Below, piece by piece: positions 1 to 8,910 of a stretch of DNA of 64,000 nucleotides. The notes under the pieces were generated by a model. That model ran no database searches. It was not told the DNA's origin and worked only from the letters and a program-made list of their open reading frames with translations. The stretch is from NCBI RefSeq assembly GCF_003838195.1, contig NZ_RCBY01000002.1, forward strand, positions 1 through 64,000, in the 5' to 3' direction. Position 1 is the stretch's first letter; the number at the start of each line of letters is the position of its first letter. Source of the DNA: Okeania hirsuta (GTDB taxonomy: Bacteria; Cyanobacteriota; Cyanobacteriia; Cyanobacteriales; Microcoleaceae). Position numbers and translations under genes: made by a program.

Positions 1-575
1 CTGAAGCTCTAGAACAAGTAATTTTAAATTACCTAGATAGACAGTGTGTTAGATTCTCTTGATTTTTTATAACTAGGCAACATTGTTTCTTTTTCCGGCA
101 AAACCTAACCATTTCAACCTGTAATTTTTTCTGGTAATTTCTGTAGGTTAACCACTACTAAAGTCTCCAGAACCTGTTGTGTAGAAACTCTGGGTTTGCT
201 CTAGATTAATATCAATAACTGTCAAAGTATTTCTGGGAGATAAGTTAGTACTAATTAAATTATGCAGACTTCTACCTGAAGCTCTAGAACAAGTAATTTT
301 AAATTACCTAGATAGACAGTGTGTTAGATTTTCCTGATTTTTTCTAACTAGGCAACATTGTTTATTTTTCCGGCAAAACCCAACCATTTAAACCTGTAAT
401 TTTTTCTGGTAACTCCTGTAGGTTAACCACTACTAAAGTCTCCAGATCATAGGTAGCATAAAAACTCTTGTTTTCCTCTAAATTAATATCAACAGCAGGA
501 CCCCACCTAAAGCTCTAGAATCAAGTAATTTTAAATTACCTCGATAGACAGTATGTCAGATTATCCCAATTTTTG
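1..575 (-). pseudogene. Two decayed 3'-terminal copies of the adjacent metallophosphoesterase gene
   Basis: Two diverged copies of the last ~245 bp of the neighbouring phosphoesterase gene lie immediately beyond its stop codon. The anchor sequence around the stop (TAACTAGGCAACATT) is seen near 70, near 345 and in the gene at 577, giving spacings of about 275 and 232 bp. Copy 2 lacks an internal block. Each copy covers roughly codon 300 to the stop and is followed by a ~30 bp tail. Both carry in-frame stops, for example in the stretch matching LREKEVMLPS. The first bases of the window match the upstream end of a unit, so the array probably continues outside the window. Confidence 0.85.
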
Positions 576-1709
576 TTAACTAGGCAACATTACTTCTTTT
601 TCTCGTAAAACCCAACCATTTAAACCTGTAATTTTTTCTGGTAACTCCTGTGGATTAACCACTGCTAAAGTATTCATGTCATAGGTAGTATAAAAACTCT
701 TGTTTTCCTCTAGATTAATATCAACAACTGTCAAAGTATTTCTGGGAGATAAGTTACTACCAATTAAAGTACGCGGACCGCTACCTAAAGCACCAGAATA
801 AAGCAACTTCAAATTACCTTTATAACCAGGAAAATAAGCATGATGATGACCGCTAATATATAGGTGAACATTATACTTTTCTAGGATAGTTCGTAACTCA
901 TCAGCTTTAGCTAAAACATCACCAATTTTATTTTTAGTAGGAGCAACAGCATAAAAAGGTAAATGCCCCATGACAATTCGCATTTTTGCTGTTTGTGCTT
1001 GACTACTTGCGAGACTTTTTTCTACCCATTCTAATTGTTGTTTAGGAATCCGAAGCATAGAAGCATCCCAAATTAAATAAAAAATTTCTTTATGGAGAAA
1101 GCTGTAATAAAAAGGAAATCCATCTGCTTCTAAAAAATTTATGTTTAAATCATTTTGATGTTTGCTCCAATAAAGTTGTGCTTGTCTGCGCTCTTTTTCA
1201 TACTTATATCCATCCCCAGATTTTTTGAAATAACCTGAAGCATCATGATTGCCAATAGTAATAGCAAAAGGTTGTTTTGCTTGACGTAATGGTGTGACAA
1301 TATAACGGTCAAAACCATTCCACATAGCTTGAATATTTTCTTCAGTAAGTGACAGTTTTTGTCCGGCAATCATATCACCGGCACAAAGTAATAAATCTGG
1401 CTGCCATTCAGATATTAAAGGAATAGTTTTTTCTACTTGCTGTTGGTAAGTTGTGGAACCATAACTACTGTTTAAATCGCTGATAACTACGAGTCGAATA
1501 TCTCCTTGTTTTGGGGCAAACATTCCTGGAGGAGCGGGTGTTGATGGAGTCGATATTTCTGAGGGATTAAAAGTCTGATTGCCGGGAATTTGAGACTTAA
1601 AATTTTCTACGTTTGTAGTCTTGGTTTGCTGAAAATTTTTGCAAGAATTAAAAGCTAATCCTAATGCACTGCCGAGAGAAATTAGGAAATAACGACGGTT
1701 GAATTTCAT
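576..1709 (-). CDS. Calcineurin-like metallophosphoesterase, exported
   Basis: A predicted metal-dependent phosphoesterase of about 377 residues. Seen motifs in order: SDLNSS, GDMI, GNHDA, GHLPFY and SGHHHAYF, matching the calcineurin-like series although the first (normally D-x-H) and second (normally GDxxD) are diverged. The N-terminus (MKFNRRYFLISLGSALGLAFNSC) has twin arginines, a hydrophobic stretch and a cysteine, suggesting Tat or lipoprotein export. I place the start at the ATG at 1709, because GGAG lies 6-7 bases upstream; a GTG at 1721 is in frame but contains that Shine-Dalgarno sequence. Substrate is unknown. Partial copies of its 3' end follow it downstream. Confidence 0.85.
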   Translation of the reverse strand: MKFNRRYFLISLGSALGLAFNSCKNFQQTKTTNVENFKSQIPGNQTFNPSEISTPSTPAPPGMFAPKQGDIRLVVISDLNSSYGSTTYQQQVEKTIPLISEWQPDLLLCAGDMIAGQKLSLTEENIQAMWNGFDRYIVTPLRQAKQPFAITIGNHDASGYFKKSGDGYKYEKERRQAQLYWSKHQNDLNINFLEADGFPFYYSFLHKEIFYLIWDASMLRIPKQQLEWVEKSLASSQAQTAKMRIVMGHLPFYAVAPTKNKIGDVLAKADELRTILEKYNVHLYISGHHHAYFPGYKGNLKLLYSGALGSGPRTLIGSNLSPRNTLTVVDINLEENKSFYTTYDMNTLAVVNPQELPEKITGLNGWVLREKEVMLPS

Positions 1710-1800
1710 TTTTTTCTCCACAATTACAATTAATTAGGTTAATTATATCTGAACTTTAAGTAAAGGTTTGATTAGCTTGGTGTGAAATATAAAATTTTAT

Positions 1801-2010
1801 GCAAGCATTCAGGTGTCAGCTATCAGCTATTAACTTAATTACCCTTTTTTGAGGAATCAGAGTTGAAAGATTTAACAGAATTAAAAGTACCAAATATATT
1901 AGATATATTAGCTACTTGCTCACGACTCAATATTACTCAAATCCTCAAACTACTAATTCCTGTTAACGTAGTTCCTCCGGAGGAGGAAAGCTGACCCCCC
2001 ATGGCTGAAT
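1801..2010 (+). repeat. Dispersed repeat with small coding remnant, copy 1 of 2
   Basis: A ~200 bp sequence starting GCAAGCATTCAGGTGTCAGC is repeated at 49625-49835. Inside it, a TTG-started frame at 1863-1994 reads LKDLTELKVPNILDILATC and then CSRLNITQILKLL before a stop. The second copy has the same frame but with a stop codon inside, so this is probably the remnant of a short gene or of a mobile element. No family is recognised. The rest of the gap 1722-2260 is AT-rich with no further feature seen. Confidence 0.6.
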
Positions 2011-2260
2011 GCTGACAATTTTATTAATCTCTTGTTAACCTCTTTTTAAACAACTAATCCCTATTTTTGTTAGCTGTTATACATTGATTAAAACAAATAA
2101 AAATATTGATAAACTGCCTAAAAAATCCTGCTATTCTTTTTATTGGTATTTTTCAAATATTTAGATAAATTCAAACTAGATTGTCATTTTTTATCCTATA
2201 GACAACTGTGGGAAACTTTCCAAAATTTGCTTTTTCTGTTCCTTCAAAAATCGACTAAAA

Positions 2261-4003
2261 ATGGCTAACAATCACAATCGACTCAGTTTATATCTGAGTT
2301 TAACTCTATTAATCGGACTATTGCCAGAACCAATAGTTGCTCAAACTACCTCTAATTTGAAATCTCTTAAATCTTGCAACAATGACAATATTCAATTATC
2401 AGAAATATCAGTCGATAATTCAGTAAATAAGTTACTAACTATTTCTAACTGGATGACGAATCCAGAAATGGGATTAGCTAACTTAATTACAACACTGGGA
2501 GAACAAACAATTGTTGCTGCTAATACCATCCCTAATCCTTGGCCGACAATTCACGAACGAGCAAGATTAGGGAAAGTTCCTGTAATGATGTATCACGATA
2601 TTTTGCCCAAGAAAAAAGTTTCCTTTGATGTCACAGTAAAACAATTTGAAAAGCATCTTGAATTAATTCAAGAAAGTGGAGCAACACCCATTAGCTTAGA
2701 CCAATTAATTCAGCATTTACGCACAGGAGAAGCATTACCAGAAAAACCAATAGTTCTGACATTTGATGACGGATATATTGGTCATTATGAAATAGTTTAT
2801 CCCCTACTCAAAAAATATAATTATCCAGCAGTTTTCTCAGTATATACAGACAAAATAGAAGGCAAAATAGTTGGTCGTTCTACTCTCACTTGGTCACAAT
2901 TGCAAGAAATGGCAAAAAATTCATTAGTCACAATTGCTTCCCATAGTGTTACTCATCCCAAAGATTTAACTAAATTATCTGACCGAGAACTACAAGCAGA
3001 AATTTTCAAATCAAAGCAAATTTTAGAGAAAAAATTAGGAATAAAAATTAACTATTTTACTTATCCAGAAGGTAAATATGATGAACGTGTTAGTGCTTGG
3101 GTAAAAGTAGCGGGATATGAAGCAGCACTAACAATGGAAAATAATAAAAATATCTTTAGTAATGAATCAAAAAGTTTATTGGCAATAGACCGCTTTGGTC
3201 AATCAGGATTAAAAAAGGCAATTGCAAAAACTTTTGGTGGATTACAATTACCTCCCTGGAAATTTGGGTTTGATTTTACTGGTCAAATTATCAAAAATGA
3301 AATAACTCTTCAAGGAATTCCATTAATTTTAATTTCTGGAGGAAAACCAATAACTATTCATGCAGATAGTCGGTATCAAGTTAAAGATATTGTGGCAAAA
3401 AACGAGGCGATCGCTGGAGTGGATGGAGTATTTTTTTCTCTGGAAAAACTAGATTCTAACAAAGTAATTGGTCCGATTTTTAGTCAGAATACAAAAAAAT
3501 TTGTGCCTGGAGATAACTATGACAACAATAAATTAAAGAATCGTCCGTTAGTATTAATTAGTGATGATCAAGTAAATTTTATTCCTTTTAATCCCGAAAA
3601 TCACAATACAATCAAAGGCATAAAAGCAGAGATGCCAAATTTTACAGATGCTTTTGTGGGAGCTGCATTTTTAGTGAGAAATTATCAACCTCAACCACCA
3701 GAAAGTTTTGGTGAATTATTCAAGTTCAACGAACCTCGTCACCGAGCATTTTGGGGTATTCATCGTAGTGGTCAACCTATCATTGGTGTATCTTATAAAA
3801 GAATTGGTTCCGTTAAACTTGCTCAACTTTTAGCACAAGTAGGATTTCGGGATGCAGTTATGTTAGATTCTGGAGCTAGTACGTCTCTAGTTTATGAAGG
3901 TAAATCTTTAGTCAGGTATACTCCACGTCCTGTTCCTCATGTAGTGGCTTTAGTTTCACCAAAGTCAGCTTCCAAATCAACTTGTGTTGTCGCTCAGTAT
4001 TGA
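2261..4003 (+). CDS. Polysaccharide deacetylase (NodB) fused to phosphodiester glycosidase domain
   Basis: A 580-residue exported two-domain enzyme. Residues 1-28 form a signal peptide ending near VAQ. Residues ~105-300 are a NodB carbohydrate esterase (CE4) domain with VPVMMYHD, TFDDG at ~167-171, the metal-binding SHSVTHP at ~227-233, and FTYPEGKYD. Residues ~340-575 match the phosphodiester glycosidase (DUF2233/NAGPA-like) family, with GVDGVFFSLE, the AFWGIHRSGQPIIGVS strand and the near C-terminal MLDSGASTSLVY, where the family usually has DGGGS. Likely role: N- or O-deacetylation and trimming of cell-wall or sheath polysaccharide. No strong Shine-Dalgarno precedes the ATG. Confidence 0.88.
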   Translation: MANNHNRLSLYLSLTLLIGLLPEPIVAQTTSNLKSLKSCNNDNIQLSEISVDNSVNKLLTISNWMTNPEMGLANLITTLGEQTIVAANTIPNPWPTIHERARLGKVPVMMYHDILPKKKVSFDVTVKQFEKHLELIQESGATPISLDQLIQHLRTGEALPEKPIVLTFDDGYIGHYEIVYPLLKKYNYPAVFSVYTDKIEGKIVGRSTLTWSQLQEMAKNSLVTIASHSVTHPKDLTKLSDRELQAEIFKSKQILEKKLGIKINYFTYPEGKYDERVSAWVKVAGYEAALTMENNKNIFSNESKSLLAIDRFGQSGLKKAIAKTFGGLQLPPWKFGFDFTGQIIKNEITLQGIPLILISGGKPITIHADSRYQVKDIVAKNEAIAGVDGVFFSLEKLDSNKVIGPIFSQNTKKFVPGDNYDNNKLKNRPLVLISDDQVNFIPFNPENHNTIKGIKAEMPNFTDAFVGAAFLVRNYQPQPPESFGELFKFNEPRHRAFWGIHRSGQPIIGVSYKRIGSVKLAQLLAQVGFRDAVMLDSGASTSLVYEGKSLVRYTPRPVPHVVALVSPKSASKSTCVVAQY

Positions 4004-4112
4004 TAAATAAAAGTCAATTATTAGATTGAAAAAATGATTAACTAAATCAATATAAATTCATATAGCAGTCGGAAATTATTTACTGCTACATAACTAATTA
4101 GCATTCAGAATA

Positions 4113-5215
4113 TTGCTAAGGCAAAGCTACCTCACCAGTATTAAAAATGCTATACTTGTTAAGCTGACTTTTAAAAAAGTTAATATTGAATCAGCATTAG
4201 AATTAACTTTAGCAGAAGTTTGTCAAACAATGAATTGGGATTTTGGAGAAGCATGGATTCCTGACCCAGAAGCTACAATGCTCAAATTTAGTAGAGGATG
4301 GTATTCTAGTAATAGTAATAACGGTACTTTACCAGCAGCTTTAAAATTTCGACAACAGCATCAAATTATTACCTTTAACTCCCAAGAAAGCTTACTACAA
4401 AGGGTGTGGAATTCTCAGCAAACAGAATGGGTAAAAGATATTTATCAGGAAAAAGATTCAGTTTTTATTTGTTTTAAAATTGCCGAAAAAATAGGTATTA
4501 AATCTGCATTGGGAATACCGATTATTCTAGATAAACAGGTTTTAGCTATCTTAGTATTTTTCCAGAAATTTTCTCAAACATTAGATCAAAATTCTATACA
4601 GTTAGTTAATGCTGTGGCAACTCAGTTAGGTGGATTAATTCAACGTAAAAAATCTGAGTTAGCTCTGAAAAAAGCAAACCAAAATTTAAAACTAATTGCC
4701 AGTTTTGATATTTTAACTTCTTTGGCTAATCGTCGTACATTCGATGAATATTTTCATCAAAAATGGGAGCAACTTAGACAAGACAAAAAATATTTATCTC
4801 TCATCCTTTGTGATGTGGATTATTTCAAATATTATAATGATTTTTATGGGCATCCAGAGGGAGACAAATACCTCAAAAAAGTTGCTCAAGCTATTAGCAA
4901 GGTAGCTAAATTTTCTACAGATTTAGTCTGTCGTTATGGTGGCGAAAAATTTGGAGTTATATTACCAAATACAAATATTAAGGAAGCTTTACGAAGAGCA
5001 GAATTAATTAGGAGAGAAATCAAAAGGTTTGAAATACCTCACGCTTGTTCAAAAGTAAGTCCTTATGTAACTGTAAGTTTAGGAGTAAGTAGCGTAATTC
5101 CTACGTTACAATTATCTGTCGTACATGATTAATAGATGCTGATCAGGCGCTTTATCAAGCAAAAGAACAGGGACGAGATTGTGTTATTGCTCATAGAATT
5201 AATTATGTTTGTTAG
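4113..5215 (+). pseudogene. GAF-GGDEF protein, frameshifted and with degenerate active site
   Basis: The main frame (4113-5132, TTG start) has a GAF-like sensor domain over residues ~20-180 and a GGDEF domain over ~190-335. The signature loop reads GGEKF instead of GG[D/E]EF, so a metal-binding glutamate is replaced by lysine. The frame stops at 5130, but the missing end of the GGDEF domain (LIDADQALYQAKEQGRDCV) is present in another frame at 5129-5215. A single frameshift around 5121-5128 therefore separates the two parts. The start is also weak, with no ribosome site. Most likely a decaying diguanylate cyclase gene; a non-catalytic c-di-GMP receptor is less likely given the truncation. Confidence 0.85.
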
Positions 5216-5786
5216 GAAAGAAAAAATCATATAAGACTCAGGTATAATTTTTTTTGTTTCCCCTACTGATATTAAATACTAAAATTTTTGCTACAAATAC
5301 TTAGGCTGTTTCAAACAGTCAGGAGTCAGTAGGAATAGCCTATATATTATTTAGCTAGAGTCAAACTCTGTTTTTAGTAAAATCTATATTTCTAAGTACA
5401 GTCTTTTAAGCAGGGAAATTATTCATAGCGTTCTTTTTTATAGTTCATATGATTACTAAATTGAAGTGAGGTTATTCAACCTGATTTGAGATGATATGAA
5501 ATACGAAAAATAATGGTAGAGTTATTTCACAAAGGCTGAAAGTTGAACTAGAGAGTCAAAGATCAATTTTATCTGAAATACAAGTAATGATCTTTTCCCT
5601 TATGGATTTAATACACTACCGTCACACTGTTTACAAGCTTGTTGGGGTTTGTATAGGTAAAGTTGCAATTTTTCAGTATCCCCATGCACTTTTTCCTTCT
5701 CTCCTAGGATATAACTAAAGCTTTCTTCCTTCTTCAAAACTAATTTATTCAAAATTAATATCAGATATTTCAATACACCCTTGAAT
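5216..5786. other. Intergenic, no clear gene
   Basis: Mostly AT-rich sequence. On the minus strand, roughly 5605-5750, an open frame ends LQLYLYKPQQACKQCDGSVL, with a CxxC pair, and then a stop. It has no good start codon and overlaps the downstream end of the next gene in another frame, so I read it as a possible gene remnant only. Confidence 0.4.
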
Positions 5787-6146
5787 TTAATTATTAGATT
5801 TAGTATATATTTCCATTATAACTCCTACGAATGAGCCAAATATTCCTCCAATAATTGCTCCCCAAAAAGGGATAAGTAGTGGACTGAAACAGGCATAAAA
5901 TCCATCTAAACCATCTGCACAATTTAGAGGTTGAATTTTTTGATGAGCTACAACTATAAAAATGAACGTACTAAAAAGTGAAGTAAAAGTTGCTGCATTG
6001 AATATTCTCATCGTGCATCTAAATTTAGTGATTAAATTAGTAATTGCACCAACAATTCCCCCAATAGTACCTCCAATGATAATACCTACACAAGCTCCAA
6101 ATAATGTGATAAACCATACGAAAATAACAGGAATTATACTACTCAT
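5787..6146 (-). CDS. Small glycine-rich membrane protein, unknown function
   Basis: A 119-residue hydrophobic protein with about three predicted membrane segments. Two are glycine-rich (GACVGIIIGGTIGGIVGA near residue 17-35 and GAIIGGIFGSFVGVIM near the C-terminus), a pattern typical of glycine-zipper packing. Between them lies FTSLFSTFIFIVVAHQ and a short loop with two cysteines. The start is well supported: AAGGAGG stands 7 bases before the ATG at 6146. I do not recognise the family. It stands alone between repeats. Confidence 0.7.
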   Translation of the reverse strand: MSSIIPVIFVWFITLFGACVGIIIGGTIGGIVGAITNLITKFRCTMRIFNAATFTSLFSTFIFIVVAHQKIQPLNCADGLDGFYACFSPLLIPFWGAIIGGIFGSFVGVIMEIYTKSNN

Positions 6147-6205
6147 AAAATCCTCCTTCTCTTGTTAATAAATATTGGTAGTACTGTACAAGTAGTAATA
6201 TTTTA

Positions 6206-6457
6206 ATACCCAATTAAAATAAAGCTGTATAGAATAAGATTCAATTTTGAATTGACCGTAGATCGACAGAGATAAATGAATTAATTTCATAATTATCTAT
6301 ATTTATTTTAATATTAGGTTCAAGACTCTCAGTATATTTAAAAAAATTAGTGGTACACCTTTGTGGCGGATCTGAGTCCTCCATCATACACCTGAATTTC
6401 GCACTTCCGACCCAGGAGACTAACTGATTCAAGTGCAGCCTTACATAAAATTGGTAT
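6206..6457. mobile_element. MITE family B, long copy
   Basis: The ends ATACCCAATTAAAATAAAGC and, inverted, ATACCAATTTTATGTAAGGC match those of the 127 bp copy at 59714-59840, and the internal block GAATTGACCG is shared. This copy is 252 bp because it carries extra internal sequence. A 63-codon minus-strand frame inside it has no support as a gene. Confidence 0.65.
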
Positions 6458-6650
6458 TAGAAAAAGTCAAATAATTTGTCAATACTATTTCTTTGAAACT
6501 TAAAAATTGGAAATATTTTTTGTTTCCTCTTTTTTTACACTACCAGGTTTGTTTATGCCGACCCATTATCCCATCTCTGTTACCTGACTCCACAGGAAAT
6601 TACTACATCTATAAAATGACCGATAATATTTTAGTTTTTTTTTGCTGTTT

Positions 6651-8087
6651 TTAAGTCCTCCAAAAAAGCTTTAATTTGCTAAAAATACTTACAATTAATG
6701 CCACTATTAATGTATAAATAAATCCCGTTAATAATCCTAACCTTGTTGTTTGAGTCATTTGTGCAATTTTTTCATACCATCCAGTTAATTTCAAGATAGG
6801 TAAGAGTAAGTTACCAAAAACCACATAAGCTATCATTGGATTTTGACCATTATAGATAAATAATTTGAGAATACTTTTTTGCTGAAAATAATCTCTAACA
6901 ACAGTGAATAGAATTAACAAAAAAATAGACATTCCTGTAGTAATGAAAAAGTAGCTTAGAGTAGCACTATCTTTTTTAATTCCACCTTGAAAAGGTTCAA
7001 AAGCTAATCCTAATACTAGCCAATAAATTCCCCAACCATAAAGTTTATTGAGTAAATTTTCTATCTGATTACTTGGTTGCTGGAATAATAACCAACCAGA
7101 AGCACATAAAACTCCGCTGATTAAAGTTGTTTCTAAAACTAGCCTAGATTGTAACCCAATCAATAATACCAAGTCAATAGTAAGCATTAATACTGCAATA
7201 ATAAAAAAACGACTAGCTGGCCATTTTTCTAATGTCGAATCGCGATCGCTACTTTCATTATTTCTCATCCATTTTAAAATTAAATCTCCGCTAATAGTAC
7301 CTGGAATGACGATAAATAAGTACTTCAAATAATCAAATCTAAAAATCCAAGGCAAAGGAGAGTTAAACCAAAAATCTTTTACCCATCCATCATCAGCAGC
7401 AGAAAATCTTAGCCCTAATAATATTCCCAATAATCCTAAACGTAACCACCAATTAGATTGAGTAAATAACCAAATTATCGAACCAAAAACAGCCATATTA
7501 GTTAAAACGATGAGGATAATATCACTGCGTTCTAATGAAAAGTTACTACCATCTGGATATGTTAATCTACTCAGAATTAAAATACATATACTCCACCCAG
7601 CTATACTCATAAATTGATTGAGAAATTTGGGGATAAATTTTGGCAAACGACTGTACATTAAAAATAGGATTAAAAATCCCAATAAAGCAAGTTTCCACTT
7701 TTCCGGAATTTCCTCTGCATTATTAATAATGTGCGGTCGAAAATGTTGAAGCACTATAGCAAAAGTTCCCAACAAAAATCCTCTTTTCAGGATGAATAAA
7801 AATATTGAAATGTATCGCCACCCTTTATTTATTAATCGAGATAAAGCTAGGGGTATAGATGCTCCCATTGCAAATAAGAAAATTGGAAAAACAATATCTA
7901 CCCAAGTTAATCCAGGAATATTAGGATTAAATACATAATTTGGTGGTGGTGTTTGAGCATGATACATCCAAGTAGGAAGTGTTCCATCACGAGGAATTAT
8001 GCCTGATAATACCATCATTAAAATAGCAAATCCTCGTAGAGCATCTAGAGCTTCAGCACGTTTTTTAGAGGTTAGTTGTTTTACCAT
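6651..8087 (-). CDS. Heparan-alpha-glucosaminide N-acetyltransferase-like membrane protein
   Basis: A 478-residue polytopic membrane protein with about ten to twelve hydrophobic segments. The N-terminus has EALDALRGFAILMMVLSG, then TPPPNYVFNPNIPGLTWVDI and VFPIFLFAMGASIPLALS. This is the signature of the HGSNAT/DUF5009 (also called DUF1624) acyltransferase-like family, related to YeiB. Members are thought to move acetyl groups across the membrane to glycans; the cyanobacterial substrate is unknown. Start ATG at 8087 has only a weak GGATGA upstream. It stands alone on this strand. Confidence 0.8.
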   Translation of the reverse strand: MVKQLTSKKRAEALDALRGFAILMMVLSGIIPRDGTLPTWMYHAQTPPPNYVFNPNIPGLTWVDIVFPIFLFAMGASIPLALSRLINKGWRYISIFLFILKRGFLLGTFAIVLQHFRPHIINNAEEIPEKWKLALLGFLILFLMYSRLPKFIPKFLNQFMSIAGWSICILILSRLTYPDGSNFSLERSDIILIVLTNMAVFGSIIWLFTQSNWWLRLGLLGILLGLRFSAADDGWVKDFWFNSPLPWIFRFDYLKYLFIVIPGTISGDLILKWMRNNESSDRDSTLEKWPASRFFIIAVLMLTIDLVLLIGLQSRLVLETTLISGVLCASGWLLFQQPSNQIENLLNKLYGWGIYWLVLGLAFEPFQGGIKKDSATLSYFFITTGMSIFLLILFTVVRDYFQQKSILKLFIYNGQNPMIAYVVFGNLLLPILKLTGWYEKIAQMTQTTRLGLLTGFIYTLIVALIVSIFSKLKLFWRT

Positions 8088-8650
8088 AGTTATATAGTCA
8101 TCCTAATTTCATTTGTGATATTTTAGTGTTGGTTAGGAGCAAGAATTGCTGGAGTCAGCGAGTCAGAATATAAAGGATTTTTAATAGATATAGCAATCCT
8201 ATTTTATTCGTGTCAAAAATCTTACTGCTTTTTAGGGAACACTTAACTGGGAATAGGGAACAGGGAACAGGTAAGAGTTTCAGTTTTTTTATTTACTTTT
8301 TGATTTGTCACGACCTATTTAGGATTGCTATATCTACAGAAAATCAACTTGCTCTTTATTTAAGATAAGCTAAAGTTGTAAAAGTCACTTACAAAATCAT
8401 TTTTCGTATCTTGATTGCGAAAATATATTCTCTGTTTCCTGTTCTCTACTCTTGCAAAAATCTATATCTTTTTGGAATAGTTATAGTGCCTATTAACTAT
8501 AATAATATTTTTCACAACCTATTTAGGATTGTTATATAAAAAATAGTTAGATTAAAATGTCAAAAAATTCAATTAGAATACAGTCTTTACTGAAAATTAG
8601 ATTAATTAGAAAACTTTAGGCTGTAATTAATTTTTGCTAATTCTCTATTT
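8088..8650. other. Intergenic, simple repeats
   Basis: Contains GGGAACAGG short repeats near 8235-8270 and a duplicated phrase (CCTATTTAGGATTG, near 8309 and 8518). No coding or RNA gene is seen. Confidence 0.5.
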
Positions 8651-8832
8651 CTAATTTTTTAAAGCTATACCCATAATGTTACCTCCACCTTGAGCTTTAG
8701 ATAGACGCATTGCCAAAGCAACTTCAGGTAATGTTTTACCATATCCTATAGTGCCAGTTAATCCAGTTCTCTATTTGTAAATTCTCTGTAAATCCTTTAG
8801 TAAACTTATACCATTTATCCATGAATTTGCAC
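8651..8832 (-). pseudogene. Remnant of a P-loop protein
   Basis: Read on the minus strand, a frame gives NSWINGISLLKDLQRIYK, one in-frame TAG, then RTGLTGTIGYGKTLPEVA and LAMRLSKAQGGGNIMGIALK before a stop at 8651. GTIGYGKT fits a Walker A (GxxxxGKT) nucleotide-binding loop. Nothing continues the domain on either side, so it is a fragment. I cannot name the parent family; an ATPase from a mobile or defence locus is a guess. Confidence 0.5.
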
Positions 8833-8910
8833 TTAATATAAAGATGAGAATAGTCAGTTTAATAAGGTCTGAGCAACAATTATTAAGCGCATTGTTACAG
8901 AGAAATGGTA

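Noticed and set aside
6241-6432. 63-codon minus-strand frame as a gene
   Set aside because: Lies inside a MITE family B copy, with no ribosome site and no recognisable domain.
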